Origin: Bin5 sp965200685
Lineage (GTDB): Bacteria; Chloroflexota; Anaerolineae; Caldilineales; Caldilineaceae
Assembly: GCA_965200685.1 (NCBI GenBank)
Contig: OZ241379.1
Span: 3,038,001 to 3,102,000 of the forward strand
Direction: 5' to 3'
Length of the DNA: 64,000 nucleotides
This document shows, piece after piece, positions 1-7,244 of this stretch. Below the pieces are notes generated by a model, which was not told where the DNA came from, searched no databases, and saw only the letters and a program-made list of their open reading frames with translations. Made by a program: the position numbers and the translations under genes. How positions within the stretch are numbered: the stretch's first letter is position 1; the number at the start of each line of letters is the position of its first letter.

Positions 1-620
1 GCACCCATTAACGCCAGATAACCGCAATGGCGACCCATCACCTCTACAACAAAGGCCCGCTGGTGGCTGGCAGCTGTGCTGGTGATGGCGTCAAGAGCCT
101 CTGTGATGCGATGGAGGGCGGAGTCAGCACCGATTGTCATGTCCGTGCCGAACATATCGTTGTCAATGGAACCGACCAGGCCGATAATGGCAAGAAAGTT
201 GTGTGCAGCGGCCACAAGGGGGTCCAACTCGCCAGCAGATACCAACTCATCCAGCAAGGAACTCCACTCTTGGCGGAGAATGTGGGCCCCGGTCAGGCTA
301 CCATCGCCGCCAATGATCACGAGCCTGTCGATGCGGTGCTGTAAAATGTTTCGGGCCGCGGCCTTACGTCCTTCCCTCGTGAGGAAAGCAGGACTGCGGA
401 CTGTGCCGAGTAGCGTTCCACCTTGCTGGAGTATACCGCCAACCGACTCCCAGTTTATCGGGCGGATCAGATCGCCGCCCTCGATCATTCCCTGGTAGCC
501 TTCATAGATACCATACACCTCTGCGCCCCGGTCCAGTGCTGCGCGCACAGTAGAACGCACAGCTGCATTCATACCCTGTGCATCACCTCCGCTGGTGAGG
601 ATGCCAAGACGAACTGTCAT
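1..620 (-). CDS. pfkA: 6-phosphofructokinase, N-terminal part (runs off window)
   Basis: This minus-strand reading frame starts at an ATG at 620-618 and stays open to the left edge (206 codons). It encodes the N-terminal half of an ATP-type phosphofructokinase, which phosphorylates fructose 6-phosphate in glycolysis. Family motifs are in order: GILTSGGDAQGMNAAVR at residues 6-22, GGDGSLTGA (nucleotide loop), GSIDNDMFGTDMTIGAD (catalytic Asp region) and VVEVMGRHCGYLAL. The usual TIDND triplet is SIDND here. A promoter with TATAAT lies about 170 bases upstream. The 3' end is outside the window, so the C-terminal half and any regulatory residues cannot be judged. Confidence 0.93.
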   Translation of the reverse strand, partial: MTVRLGILTSGGDAQGMNAAVRSTVRAALDRGAEVYGIYEGYQGMIEGGDLIRPINWESVGGILQQGGTLLGTVRSPAFLTREGRKAAARNILQHRIDRLVIIGGDGSLTGAHILRQEWSSLLDELVSAGELDPLVAAAHNFLAIIGLVGSIDNDMFGTDMTIGADSALHRITEALDAITSTAASHQRAFVVEVMGRHCGYLALMG

Positions 621-790
621 TTGTTTTATACCTTCGGATTCGTATTGCCGATGATTCAGAATGCAATAGAATTCACCGGGCGAATAAGTGCAGCGGCGGG
701 TCAACAGTGACGAGGCGCAGTCTTTGCGGGGATTTCACATTTTTGCAGCTTCGCGCAAGCGCGAAATAGGTCACAACGATGTTCACTCCT

Positions 791-818
791 ATTATAGCAC
801 AATATGGATAGTCTTCAA
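791..818 (-). promoter_or_regulatory. Promoter for pfkA
   Basis: On the minus strand TTGAAG (818-813) is followed after 16 bases by TATAAT (796-791), preceded by TGC, an extended -10. The predicted start near 784 leaves a leader of about 165 bases before the pfkA ATG. Confidence 0.6.
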
Positions 819-889
819 GTTGCAGTTGATCGTGAAATGTGTAGCTGGTTATCAGGAAATTATCTGTGATGTACAGAATCTCGTACTCC

Positions 890-919
890 TTGACAGATCA
901 AGGGCTTCATATGTACAAT
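890..919 (+). promoter_or_regulatory. Promoter for the MBL hydrolase pair
   Basis: A perfect TTGACA (890-895), an 18-base spacer and TACAAT (914-919) form a strong sigma70-type promoter about 80 bases before the hydrolase start. Confidence 0.7.
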
Positions 920-1000
920 TGATTTACTAAAATTCTGTAACTGCAGTGGCCTGCGGTCTTCGGGTTGTACTGATCACGGTCATTAGCGTAAGGAGAAATC

Positions 1001-1966
1001 ATGGCAGCGAGACGGAGAACATCTGTCAAATTAGGGGTGACGGGGCTGGGTAAACGTCAGGAGATCGGGGCGCGGGTTTTCATCAACACAGCCTATCGTG
1101 GCTGTACACCGGGATTTGTGATTACGGACGAGGGTCTGATTCTCATTGATGCGCCGCTGATCCCAGAACAGGCATTGGACTGGCGACAGCAGATCGAAAT
1201 GGAAGCACCGGGCATGCCTTTCCTCTATATGTTCAACACAGACCATCACCGGGGCCACGCCTTGGGCAACCAGTATTTCCTGCCGACGATGATCATTGCC
1301 CATGAACGCGCCTACAAGGAGATGTCCGGCTACACGGAAAATTTCAAGGAACGGGTGTATAATAGCTTCAAACGGGAGCCGGAGATCCAGCAACAATTGA
1401 CGAACATTGAGATCATTCTGCCAGATGTCACCTTCACGGACCGTGTACGCTTGCTCTATGGGGGGCGTGAAGTGCAATTGATCTATATGGGCGGCCATAC
1501 GCCGGCCACCAGCATTGCTTGGCTGCCGGAGGAAAAAATCGCTTTTGTTGGGGATGTGCTGTGGGTGGACCAGCACCCGTATATGGCTCAGGCCAATTCC
1601 TTGGAATGGGTCGACGCCTTGCGCCAGATCCGTGAACTGGGCGCAGAACGACTGGTGCCGGGCCATGGGCCGGTCTGTACGCCGGATGCGACCATACAGG
1701 TAGAGGAGTATATTCTCTTTATGCGTCAGCGGGTGCAAGATTTTTACCACGAGGGCAAGACCAAAAATGAGGCCAAAAGCGGCTTAGTGGGTGATATGCT
1801 AGAGTGCTTCCCCGTGCCAGAGGAACGTAGGTCCAAAATTGAGAGCCAGATCAAATCCAGCCTCAACCGGGTCTATCGGGAGATTCAACGGGAGGAAGAG
1901 GAAAAATTGGCTGCCATTGCGTTAGATAGTTTCCTTGAGAAAGAACCTCAATTGGAGCCGGCATAG
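1001..1966 (+). CDS. MBL-fold metallo-hydrolase
   Basis: A 321-residue metallo-beta-lactamase-fold hydrolase; the ATG is preceded by AAGGAG at a good distance. The fold's motifs are visible: NTDHHRGHALGNQ near residue 80, GGHTPATS near 165, GDVLW near 185 and VPGHGPV near 225. In the first motif the usual HxHxDH reads DxHxGH, so two expected metal ligands are replaced. The last 90 residues form a helical, charged extension. No signal peptide is seen, so it is probably cytoplasmic. The next gene overlaps its stop by one base (TAGTG), implying coupled translation. Substrate unknown; the family covers thioesterases, lactonases and nucleases. Confidence 0.85.
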   Translation: MAARRRTSVKLGVTGLGKRQEIGARVFINTAYRGCTPGFVITDEGLILIDAPLIPEQALDWRQQIEMEAPGMPFLYMFNTDHHRGHALGNQYFLPTMIIAHERAYKEMSGYTENFKERVYNSFKREPEIQQQLTNIEIILPDVTFTDRVRLLYGGREVQLIYMGGHTPATSIAWLPEEKIAFVGDVLWVDQHPYMAQANSLEWVDALRQIRELGAERLVPGHGPVCTPDATIQVEEYILFMRQRVQDFYHEGKTKNEAKSGLVGDMLECFPVPEERRSKIESQIKSSLNRVYREIQREEEEKLAAIALDSFLEKEPQLEPA

Positions 1967-2955
1967 TGGCCTATTCAGTACGGGAGGAACGACAGAGTTT
2001 GGCCAATAGCCTGCGGGAAGACCTTGCCCAGGCGGAGAGGGTCATCGTGCAGGTCCGGCGAGATAATGTTGCACCGTTCCTGCAATTGCTAGATCGCATT
2101 GAAGATCGTTTTGGGCAGTTAGAGCCCAGCGGTGTGGACTTGCGGCCTGAATACACCCGCTGGACCAGTCTTCACAGTAAGCTGCAACGGGAGGCTGGCC
2201 GGGTCGTGCGGGCTGCGAACCTGGCCGGCGGGCTAGAAAAACTGCGCCAAAACAATGCGCCGGCCAGGGGCGCATGGTGGCATTTAGACACAGTCGTCGC
2301 CGCCAACCGCCGACATCTCATCCGACGCTGGAGCATAAGCGTCGGTACGATTGCCATTCTGCTGGGGAGCGTTTTGGTACTGCTTACCTATGTATTCCCC
2401 CCGGACCCCAATACAGTGATCGTCTCCGAAGCGACCTCTAGCCTGCAGCAGCTGGCCTTTGAAGGCCGTTGGCAGGAGGCACTGGCGGTCATTGATGAGG
2501 CCAAAGCCCAGCTCACTGAACCGGATATCGAACTCCTGATCTGGGAGGCAGTCATCGCGGAAAAAATTGGGCAAACCAGCCGCGCGCAGGAAGCACTGAC
2601 CGCAGCCAAAGCACGGATAGCGGCCGGTCAGCAGTCCGCCTACTGGTGGACACTCGGCTCCATTCGCCTCTCTGTCGGTGATGTGGAAGAAGCCCGCGCG
2701 GCCGGCGACGAAGCTCTAGCTCTCGATCCCAATGATCCACAAGGCTATTTCCTATTGGCCAGCGTCGCCGAACTGGAAGGCGACACCATCACCGCCATCG
2801 ATCTCCTTGAAAAAACATTTGAACTGGCCGCCGATGGCAACCCCCAACTGGCTGTCATCGCTAGGGTACGCATGGGGAACCTGCTACAATCGCCTGCTGG
2901 CGTGCCATTTTCAGACACATCCACTCCAGGAGAAAATGAAGGGTCGCAGCAGTGA
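1966..2955 (+). CDS. Membrane-anchored TPR-like protein
   Basis: A 329-residue protein starting at a GTG that shares a base with the upstream stop codon. The N-terminal 120 residues are charged and probably helical or coiled coil. One membrane segment follows at about 125-145 (VGTIAILLGSVLVLLTYVF). The C-terminal half consists of helical repeats of TPR character, for example residues 155-300 with EGRWQEALAVIDEAK and ALALDPNDPQGYFLLASVAE. A scaffold role at the membrane is likely, perhaps linked to the MBL-fold protein through their coupled translation. No specific function can be assigned. Confidence 0.75.
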   Translation: MAYSVREERQSLANSLREDLAQAERVIVQVRRDNVAPFLQLLDRIEDRFGQLEPSGVDLRPEYTRWTSLHSKLQREAGRVVRAANLAGGLEKLRQNNAPARGAWWHLDTVVAANRRHLIRRWSISVGTIAILLGSVLVLLTYVFPPDPNTVIVSEATSSLQQLAFEGRWQEALAVIDEAKAQLTEPDIELLIWEAVIAEKIGQTSRAQEALTAAKARIAAGQQSAYWWTLGSIRLSVGDVEEARAAGDEALALDPNDPQGYFLLASVAELEGDTITAIDLLEKTFELAADGNPQLAVIARVRMGNLLQSPAGVPFSDTSTPGENEGSQQ

Positions 2956-3032
2956 ATTGTAATCTATCGTAATGCAAATTGGCCACCGCCCACATTTTCC
3001 CGTTGCCGTAGAATCTTGTACAATAGAAGTAC

Positions 3033-3105
3033 GCCCCCTTAGCTCAGAGGATAGAGCAACGGACTTCTAATCCGTCGGTCGTAGGTTCGACTCCTACAGG
3101 GGGTG
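3033..3105 (+). tRNA. tRNA-Arg (anticodon UCU)
   Basis: A full cloverleaf can be drawn. The acceptor stem GCCCCCT/AGGGGGT has one G-U pair, the anticodon stem is ACGGA/TCCGT around loop CTTCTAA, and the T arm is GTAGG-TTCGACT-CCTAC. The anticodon TCT at 3066-3068 reads AGA/AGG arginine codons. No CCA is encoded. A TACAAT box at 3019-3024 is a plausible -10. Confidence 0.96.
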
Positions 3106-3114
3106 CCTTGCGCT

Positions 3115-3158
3115 GGAGTGGAGAGTAACGGTTTCACAGGTGTTCTGCTCTCCACTCC
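3115..3158. terminator. Long inverted repeat after tRNA-Arg
   Basis: GGAGTGGAGAG (3115-3125) and CTCTCCACTCC (3148-3158) form a perfect 11-bp stem with a 22-base loop. It lies between the tRNA and the convergent ThuA-like gene. There is no T run, so a terminator or RNA-end role is an inference from position. The string GAGTGGAGAG recurs inside maf. Confidence 0.4.
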
Positions 3159-3168
3159 TTACAGGGAT

Positions 3169-3957
3169 TTACCCAACCCGTTCTCGGACTGAACCCTTTT
3201 CCGCAATTGGTTCTAGGGGCACTTTTTCATTGATCGCCCGGTGATGGGGCGAGCCGGGCGCGGTGTAGGGGTATGTCGGCCCAGCGGATGGGGCAGCCCA
3301 GCGCACGCCATTGGCGATCACTTGGCGGATAATCGGCTGATGGAAGATCGGGTATGTCTCATGGCCAGGCCGGAAGTAGAAGATCTTGCCATTGCCCCGA
3401 TGGAAACACGCGCCACTGCGGAAGACATTGCCACCCTCAAACCAGCTTACAAACACCAAGTCGTCCGGTGTGGGGATATCAAACAGTTCACCGTACATCT
3501 CGCATTCCTCATTTTCGAAGTAGGGAGGCAGCCCCTGGGCAATCGGATGAGAGGGTTTGACTACCCAAATGCGCTCTTTCTCATCGGCTTCCCGCCAACG
3601 TAAGCTGCAAGATGTACCCATCAGCTTACGGAAAATTTTTGAGAAGTGGCCCGAGTGGAGAACGATCAACCCCATCCCCTCCAGGACTCGGTTCTGCACC
3701 CGCTCCACAACCTCATCCGATACGGCCGCATGTGCTCGGTGACCCCACCAGGTCAGCACATCCGTTGCATCCAATACCTCTTGTGTCAGGCCATGTTCCG
3801 GCTCGTCTAACGTGGCTGTGCGTATGTGTGTAAACCCATGCTGCTGCAGTCCTTCGACAATCGCCCCGTGAATGCCGTCAGGATACAGCCCAGCAATGAA
3901 CGTATTCATCTTCTCATGCTGGTATTCATTCCAAACAGTTACACGAATGTCACTCAT
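3169..3957 (-). CDS. ThuA-like domain protein (trehalose utilisation family)
   Basis: A 262-residue protein of the ThuA-like, class I glutamine-amidotransferase-related fold. Typical features are the N-terminal VTVWNEYQHE, the strand and turn VLTWWGHRAH near residue 70, GLIVLHSGHFSKIF near 95, and the C-terminal GKIFYFRPGHETYPIFH with its conserved HETYP. A GGAGGAG Shine-Dalgarno precedes the ATG. It lies 36 bases downstream of a Gfo/Idh/MocA oxidoreductase on the same strand, a common pairing in sugar-derivative catabolism. ThuA is linked to trehalose and ketosugar use in rhizobia; the actual substrate here is unknown. Confidence 0.85.
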   Translation of the reverse strand: MSDIRVTVWNEYQHEKMNTFIAGLYPDGIHGAIVEGLQQHGFTHIRTATLDEPEHGLTQEVLDATDVLTWWGHRAHAAVSDEVVERVQNRVLEGMGLIVLHSGHFSKIFRKLMGTSCSLRWREADEKERIWVVKPSHPIAQGLPPYFENEECEMYGELFDIPTPDDLVFVSWFEGGNVFRSGACFHRGNGKIFYFRPGHETYPIFHQPIIRQVIANGVRWAAPSAGPTYPYTAPGSPHHRAINEKVPLEPIAEKGSVRERVG

Positions 3958-3993
3958 CTTGACTCCTCCATCAAATGTGGATCATGATTTATG

Positions 3994-5079
3994 TTACTGA
4001 TACCTGCCTACTTCTACCGGCTGGCCCCCTTGGTTGGCTGACATCTGAATTGCATCCCACAATCGCGCCATACGCAGCCCGATCTCCGGCGGGCTGGGGT
4101 TCTCCAGGGTACCATCCCGCACCTTCAAGAACTGTTGCCAAGTACCGAGGGATTCGGGTACCTGTATGGGAAGTGGCTCTGTGTCTTCCCGGCCTTGGAC
4201 GAGCAACTTCTCGCCCCAGACACCGGTACATAAGATACCATTCTCGCAGAATATCCGTACATCCGAGCCGATCTGACTGCTTGTATCACCCGCGGCACTC
4301 ATGGTAACCAGCGCGCCGGATGCCAGCCTAGCCATAACAGCAGCTAGGATGTCCACACGAGTGCCCCTGTTGTCCAGCCAGGCCGCCACCTCTACAAAGT
4401 CCTCGCCGGCTAGGTCTGCAATCGTATTGAGCATATGCGCGCCGGTGTCAAACAGAAACCCACCGCCAGCAATGTCCGGCTCCTGACGCCATTTACCGCT
4501 GGTACTGATCTTCCAATTTTGCCAGACGACCCCAGTGATGGTCAGAATTTTGCCCAATTTTCTTTCCTGAAGTATTTTGGCAGCAGTTCGCACCTGCGGC
4601 GACATGCTGCCGTTGAAAGCCACAGACAGCAGGCGGCCACTGTGCTCGCACGCGTCAATGAGTGCCAGGGCCTCCTGTTCGTTCATCACCATCGGCTTTT
4701 CCAGAAGCACATCTAGGCCGGCTTCTAGGCAGGCCTTGGCCTGGGGGAAATGCAGTACATGTGGGGTAATGATAAAGACAGCGTCCAGTTCTGCTGCATG
4801 TTTTTGCAACAGCGTCTCTAGGTCTGGCTGATTGGGCGGGGGGGACACGCCAGCTTCTTCGAACACATCACAAAACATCTCGTAGGCTTCCCCCGACGGT
4901 TCGCCAACGACCCGTACTTCGGTGGTATCCTGTTGTTGGAGGATGCGTTTCGCATGGCTGCGGGCCATGCCACCACATCCGATAAAGGCCATCCGTACCC
5001 GGGATGGTTGCGCTGCCCCATCGTCTGTGCTGTGATGCGGCGCACGGTTGTTTTGGCTGCTGGCCTGACGCGCTGTCAT
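3994..5079 (-). CDS. Gfo/Idh/MocA family NAD(P)-dependent oxidoreductase
   Basis: A 361-residue oxidoreductase. The start at 5079 is chosen because AGGAGTG lies 5 bases upstream; a longer frame exists but lacks a ribosome site. The Rossmann motif is FIGCGGMARSHAKR at about 32-45, and the family's EKPMVMNEQEA, with the conserved lysine, is near 125. The C-terminal domain (IAGGGFLFDTGAHMLNT) carries the usual GG..D.G.H substrate motif. Members oxidise or reduce sugars, inositols and related polyols. It probably forms an operon with the downstream ThuA-like gene. Confidence 0.88.
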   Translation of the reverse strand: MTARQASSQNNRAPHHSTDDGAAQPSRVRMAFIGCGGMARSHAKRILQQQDTTEVRVVGEPSGEAYEMFCDVFEEAGVSPPPNQPDLETLLQKHAAELDAVFIITPHVLHFPQAKACLEAGLDVLLEKPMVMNEQEALALIDACEHSGRLLSVAFNGSMSPQVRTAAKILQERKLGKILTITGVVWQNWKISTSGKWRQEPDIAGGGFLFDTGAHMLNTIADLAGEDFVEVAAWLDNRGTRVDILAAVMARLASGALVTMSAAGDTSSQIGSDVRIFCENGILCTGVWGEKLLVQGREDTEPLPIQVPESLGTWQQFLKVRDGTLENPSPPEIGLRMARLWDAIQMSANQGGQPVEVGRYQ

Positions 5080-5229
5080 AGATTCACTCCTGATTGTGTT
5101 GCGTCTTCTTCGTCTGTGCTGTGGCGGCGTACACATTTGTCGGCGGCCATCGGGTCATGCAAGTGTAAACAGTTCGCTGGCCCTTGGAACAACTTGTAAT
5201 ATTGAACAGTATAGCATATCGTAGCATGT

Positions 5230-5976
5230 ATGAATCCGCCAAAAATTATCCTTGCCTCTGCAAGCCCGCGTCGTCATCAAATTTTGTGCTGTCTTGGGAT
5301 CGCGCATACGGTTGAAGCGGCTGATATTGACGAGACAGTGCTGGCCGGGGAGTCGCCCAGTATCTTAGTGGAACGGCTGGCAATCGCCAAAGCCTTAGTG
5401 GTGGGAAATCGTTTAACACTAGCTGCGAGTGACGAGTGGAGAGAGGAGAGCACGAACTGCTCGCCACCAGCGATTGCAGTTCAGGAGGTAGGGGGTCTGC
5501 TCGTCATCGGCGCAGATACAGTTGTGGCAATCGGCCCTGAGATTCTGGGCAAGCCCGCGCATGCAGACGAAGCAGTTTACATGTTGCAGCGGCTGCGGAC
5601 ATCCCCCCATCAGGTACACAGCGCACTGGCCATCGCCCATTTCGTAGGAAAGTGCTGCGAACGGTTACGCAGCCGGGTCAATACGACCAGAGTGGATATG
5701 CGCTGCTACAGTGATGAGGAGATCGTGGCTTATGTAGCAACAGGTGATCCCCTGGACAAAGCGGGTGCGTACGGCCTTCAGGACCGGGCTTTCCGGCCAG
5801 TGTCCCGGCTCGTCGGCTGTCCCGCTGGTGTGATGGGGCTGGCGTCCGCGGATTTGCAGGCCCTCTTGGCCGAATTTGGCATCAGCGTTGCCCAGCACCC
5901 AGAGCAGTTCTGCCATAACCTGACCGGATTTCCCTGTTGTCAGACGACGCAAATTCCAGGGGCGGGTGATTCGTAA
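5230..5976 (+). CDS. maf: Maf-like nucleotide pyrophosphatase
   Basis: A 248-residue Maf/Ham1-fold protein that hydrolyses non-canonical or modified nucleoside triphosphates (house-cleaning, septum-inhibitor family). Visible motifs are ASASPRRHQIL at residues 10-20, IGADTVVAIGPEILGKP near 95 and DKAGAYGLQDRA near 175. Maf proteins are usually 190-210 residues. The extra length comes partly from an insertion at about 65-85 (around SDEWREESTNCSPP) just before the IGADTVV strand. Its DNA resembles the inverted repeat near the tRNA. No clear ribosome site is seen, so the mRNA may be nearly leaderless. Confidence 0.88.
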   Translation: MNPPKIILASASPRRHQILCCLGIAHTVEAADIDETVLAGESPSILVERLAIAKALVVGNRLTLAASDEWREESTNCSPPAIAVQEVGGLLVIGADTVVAIGPEILGKPAHADEAVYMLQRLRTSPHQVHSALAIAHFVGKCCERLRSRVNTTRVDMRCYSDEEIVAYVATGDPLDKAGAYGLQDRAFRPVSRLVGCPAGVMGLASADLQALLAEFGISVAQHPEQFCHNLTGFPCCQTTQIPGAGDS

Positions 5977-5987
5977 TGTTGCTTTCC

Positions 5988-5995
5988 ACTGCAGT
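5988..5995. repeat. Dispersed ACTGCAGT motif after maf
   Basis: One of ten exact copies of the palindrome ACTGCAGT in the window, 11 bases after the maf stop codon and just before the rsgA promoter. Confidence 0.5.
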
Positions 5996-5999
5996 TAGA

Positions 6000-6028
6000 T
6001 TGACAGCCGATAGGTTGGTTGATACACT
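6000..6028 (+). promoter_or_regulatory. Promoter for rsgA-pcrA
   Basis: TTGACA (6000-6005), a 17-base spacer and TACACT (6023-6028) give a near-consensus promoter about 95 bases before rsgA. Confidence 0.7.
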
Positions 6029-6124
6029 CACTGTAGAGATATATGCGAGACGACTGCCATATGAACCCGGACGCGTACACGCGGAGTAAAATGCTCAACG
6101 TAGATCAGCGTCCTGCTCAGGGAG

Positions 6125-7237
6125 ATGCCTTTGCCGAAATATACTGAGACCTATGAAGATTGGGATGAAGTGTTTGAAGATGATTATTTCGATCTACCGG
6201 CCAAGAGCAAGTCGAAGCCGAAGAAAAAGCGAGCACGGACGGTTTCAGGTGTTGTCGTGCGTGCCAGAGGACATCATTTTGATATAGAAACCGAAGAGAC
6301 AGAACAGCCCAAACGCCAACTGCTCACCTGTCAAGTACGGGGACGCCTTTTGCGCGAGCGCACCAAAGACTCGACACTCGTTGCCGTCGGTGACCGGGTG
6401 CAGGTGGTCTTGGAAAGCAAACGAACCGGTCTGATCGATTCTGTTGAAGAGCGAGAATCGGCATTGAGCCGACAGTTGCCTGGGGTTACACGCCCGGCCG
6501 AGGACGTAATTGTCGCCAATCCGGATCAGGCACTGGTTGTCTTTGCCGTGCAGGAGCCGGAACCCCACTTACGCATGCTGGACCGTTTTCTGGTCATCGC
6601 TGAAGCCAATGAACTGCCAGTCATCATCGTCGTCAACAAAATCGATCTGGCTGGCCTAGAAGCAGCCCGCCGCAAGTTTCATCTCTATGAGAACTTGGGC
6701 TACCCCCTCATCTATACATCAGTGGTCAGTGGCCAATGGTTCGTGGCCCATGAAACACCTGACCATGGCAATGACAGGCCACAGGCCCACAGGTCATTGG
6801 GGTTACGCGATCTGCTCATAGACAAACTGACGGTCGTGACCGGACCGAGCGGTGTCGGCAAGAGTGCCCTCCTCAACACTATCCATCCGGACCTAAATCT
6901 GCGGGTCGGGGAGCTACGCAGTTTTGAGAGCAAAGGCAGGCATACGACCCGCAATGCCCAACTCTTTCGCCTACCTTTTGGCAGGCAAACCTTTGTGGCA
7001 GATACGCCCGGCATCCGCGAGTTGGGCCTCTATGAGATCGATCCGGGCAGCCTTGGATTCTATTTTGTCGATCTCAACCCCTTTGTCAACAGTTGTCGCT
7101 ATCCCAACTGTACCCACAACCACGAACCGGGTTGTGCCGTGCGCCAGGCGGTCAAAGAGGGAAACATCTCAGCCGAACGTCACGATAGCTACCTGCGTAT
7201 TCTGTGCGGTGATGACCTGCAGTTGGAAGAATGGTAA
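6125..7237 (+). CDS. rsgA: Ribosome small-subunit-dependent GTPase A
   Basis: A 370-residue circularly permuted GTPase that assists late maturation of the 30S subunit. After a lysine-rich N terminus and an OB-fold region, the G motifs come in permuted order: VVNKIDL (G4) near residue 180, GPSGVGKSALLN (G1) near 240 and DTPGIREL (G3) near 295. A C-terminal zinc knuckle CRYPNCTHNHEPGC is near 325. About 18 extra residues separate G4 and G1 (SVVSGQWFVAHETP region). They are encoded by DNA with the dispersed CAGTGGCCA repeat. The gene is followed 7 bases later by pcrA. Confidence 0.93.
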   Translation: MPLPKYTETYEDWDEVFEDDYFDLPAKSKSKPKKKRARTVSGVVVRARGHHFDIETEETEQPKRQLLTCQVRGRLLRERTKDSTLVAVGDRVQVVLESKRTGLIDSVEERESALSRQLPGVTRPAEDVIVANPDQALVVFAVQEPEPHLRMLDRFLVIAEANELPVIIVVNKIDLAGLEAARRKFHLYENLGYPLIYTSVVSGQWFVAHETPDHGNDRPQAHRSLGLRDLLIDKLTVVTGPSGVGKSALLNTIHPDLNLRVGELRSFESKGRHTTRNAQLFRLPFGRQTFVADTPGIRELGLYEIDPGSLGFYFVDLNPFVNSCRYPNCTHNHEPGCAVRQAVKEGNISAERHDSYLRILCGDDLQLEEW

Positions 7238-7244
7238 ATCGCTT

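Larger units (their letters stand above)
621..1000. other. Divergent intergenic region pfkA / MBL hydrolase
   Basis: About 380 bases without a credible gene. It holds a minus-strand promoter for pfkA (791-818), a plus-strand promoter for the hydrolase pair (890-919), a perfect small hairpin TTCGCG-CAAG-CGCGAA at 750-765 in the pfkA leader, and one copy of the dispersed ACTGCAGT motif at 940-947. The short reading frames here have no recognisable content. Confidence 0.6.

Noticed and set aside
750..765. Small GC hairpin in the pfkA leader as a terminator or riboswitch
   Set aside because: Only 6 bp, no T run on either strand, and no surrounding conserved structure recognised.
1031..1750. Long minus-strand frame opposite the MBL hydrolase
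   Set aside because: Codon-complement shadow of a clear metallo-hydrolase; no family features.
6924..7244. N-terminal extension of the PcrA reading frame
   Set aside because: It overlaps rsgA completely and has shadow-frame composition; helicase homology begins at the ATG at 7245.
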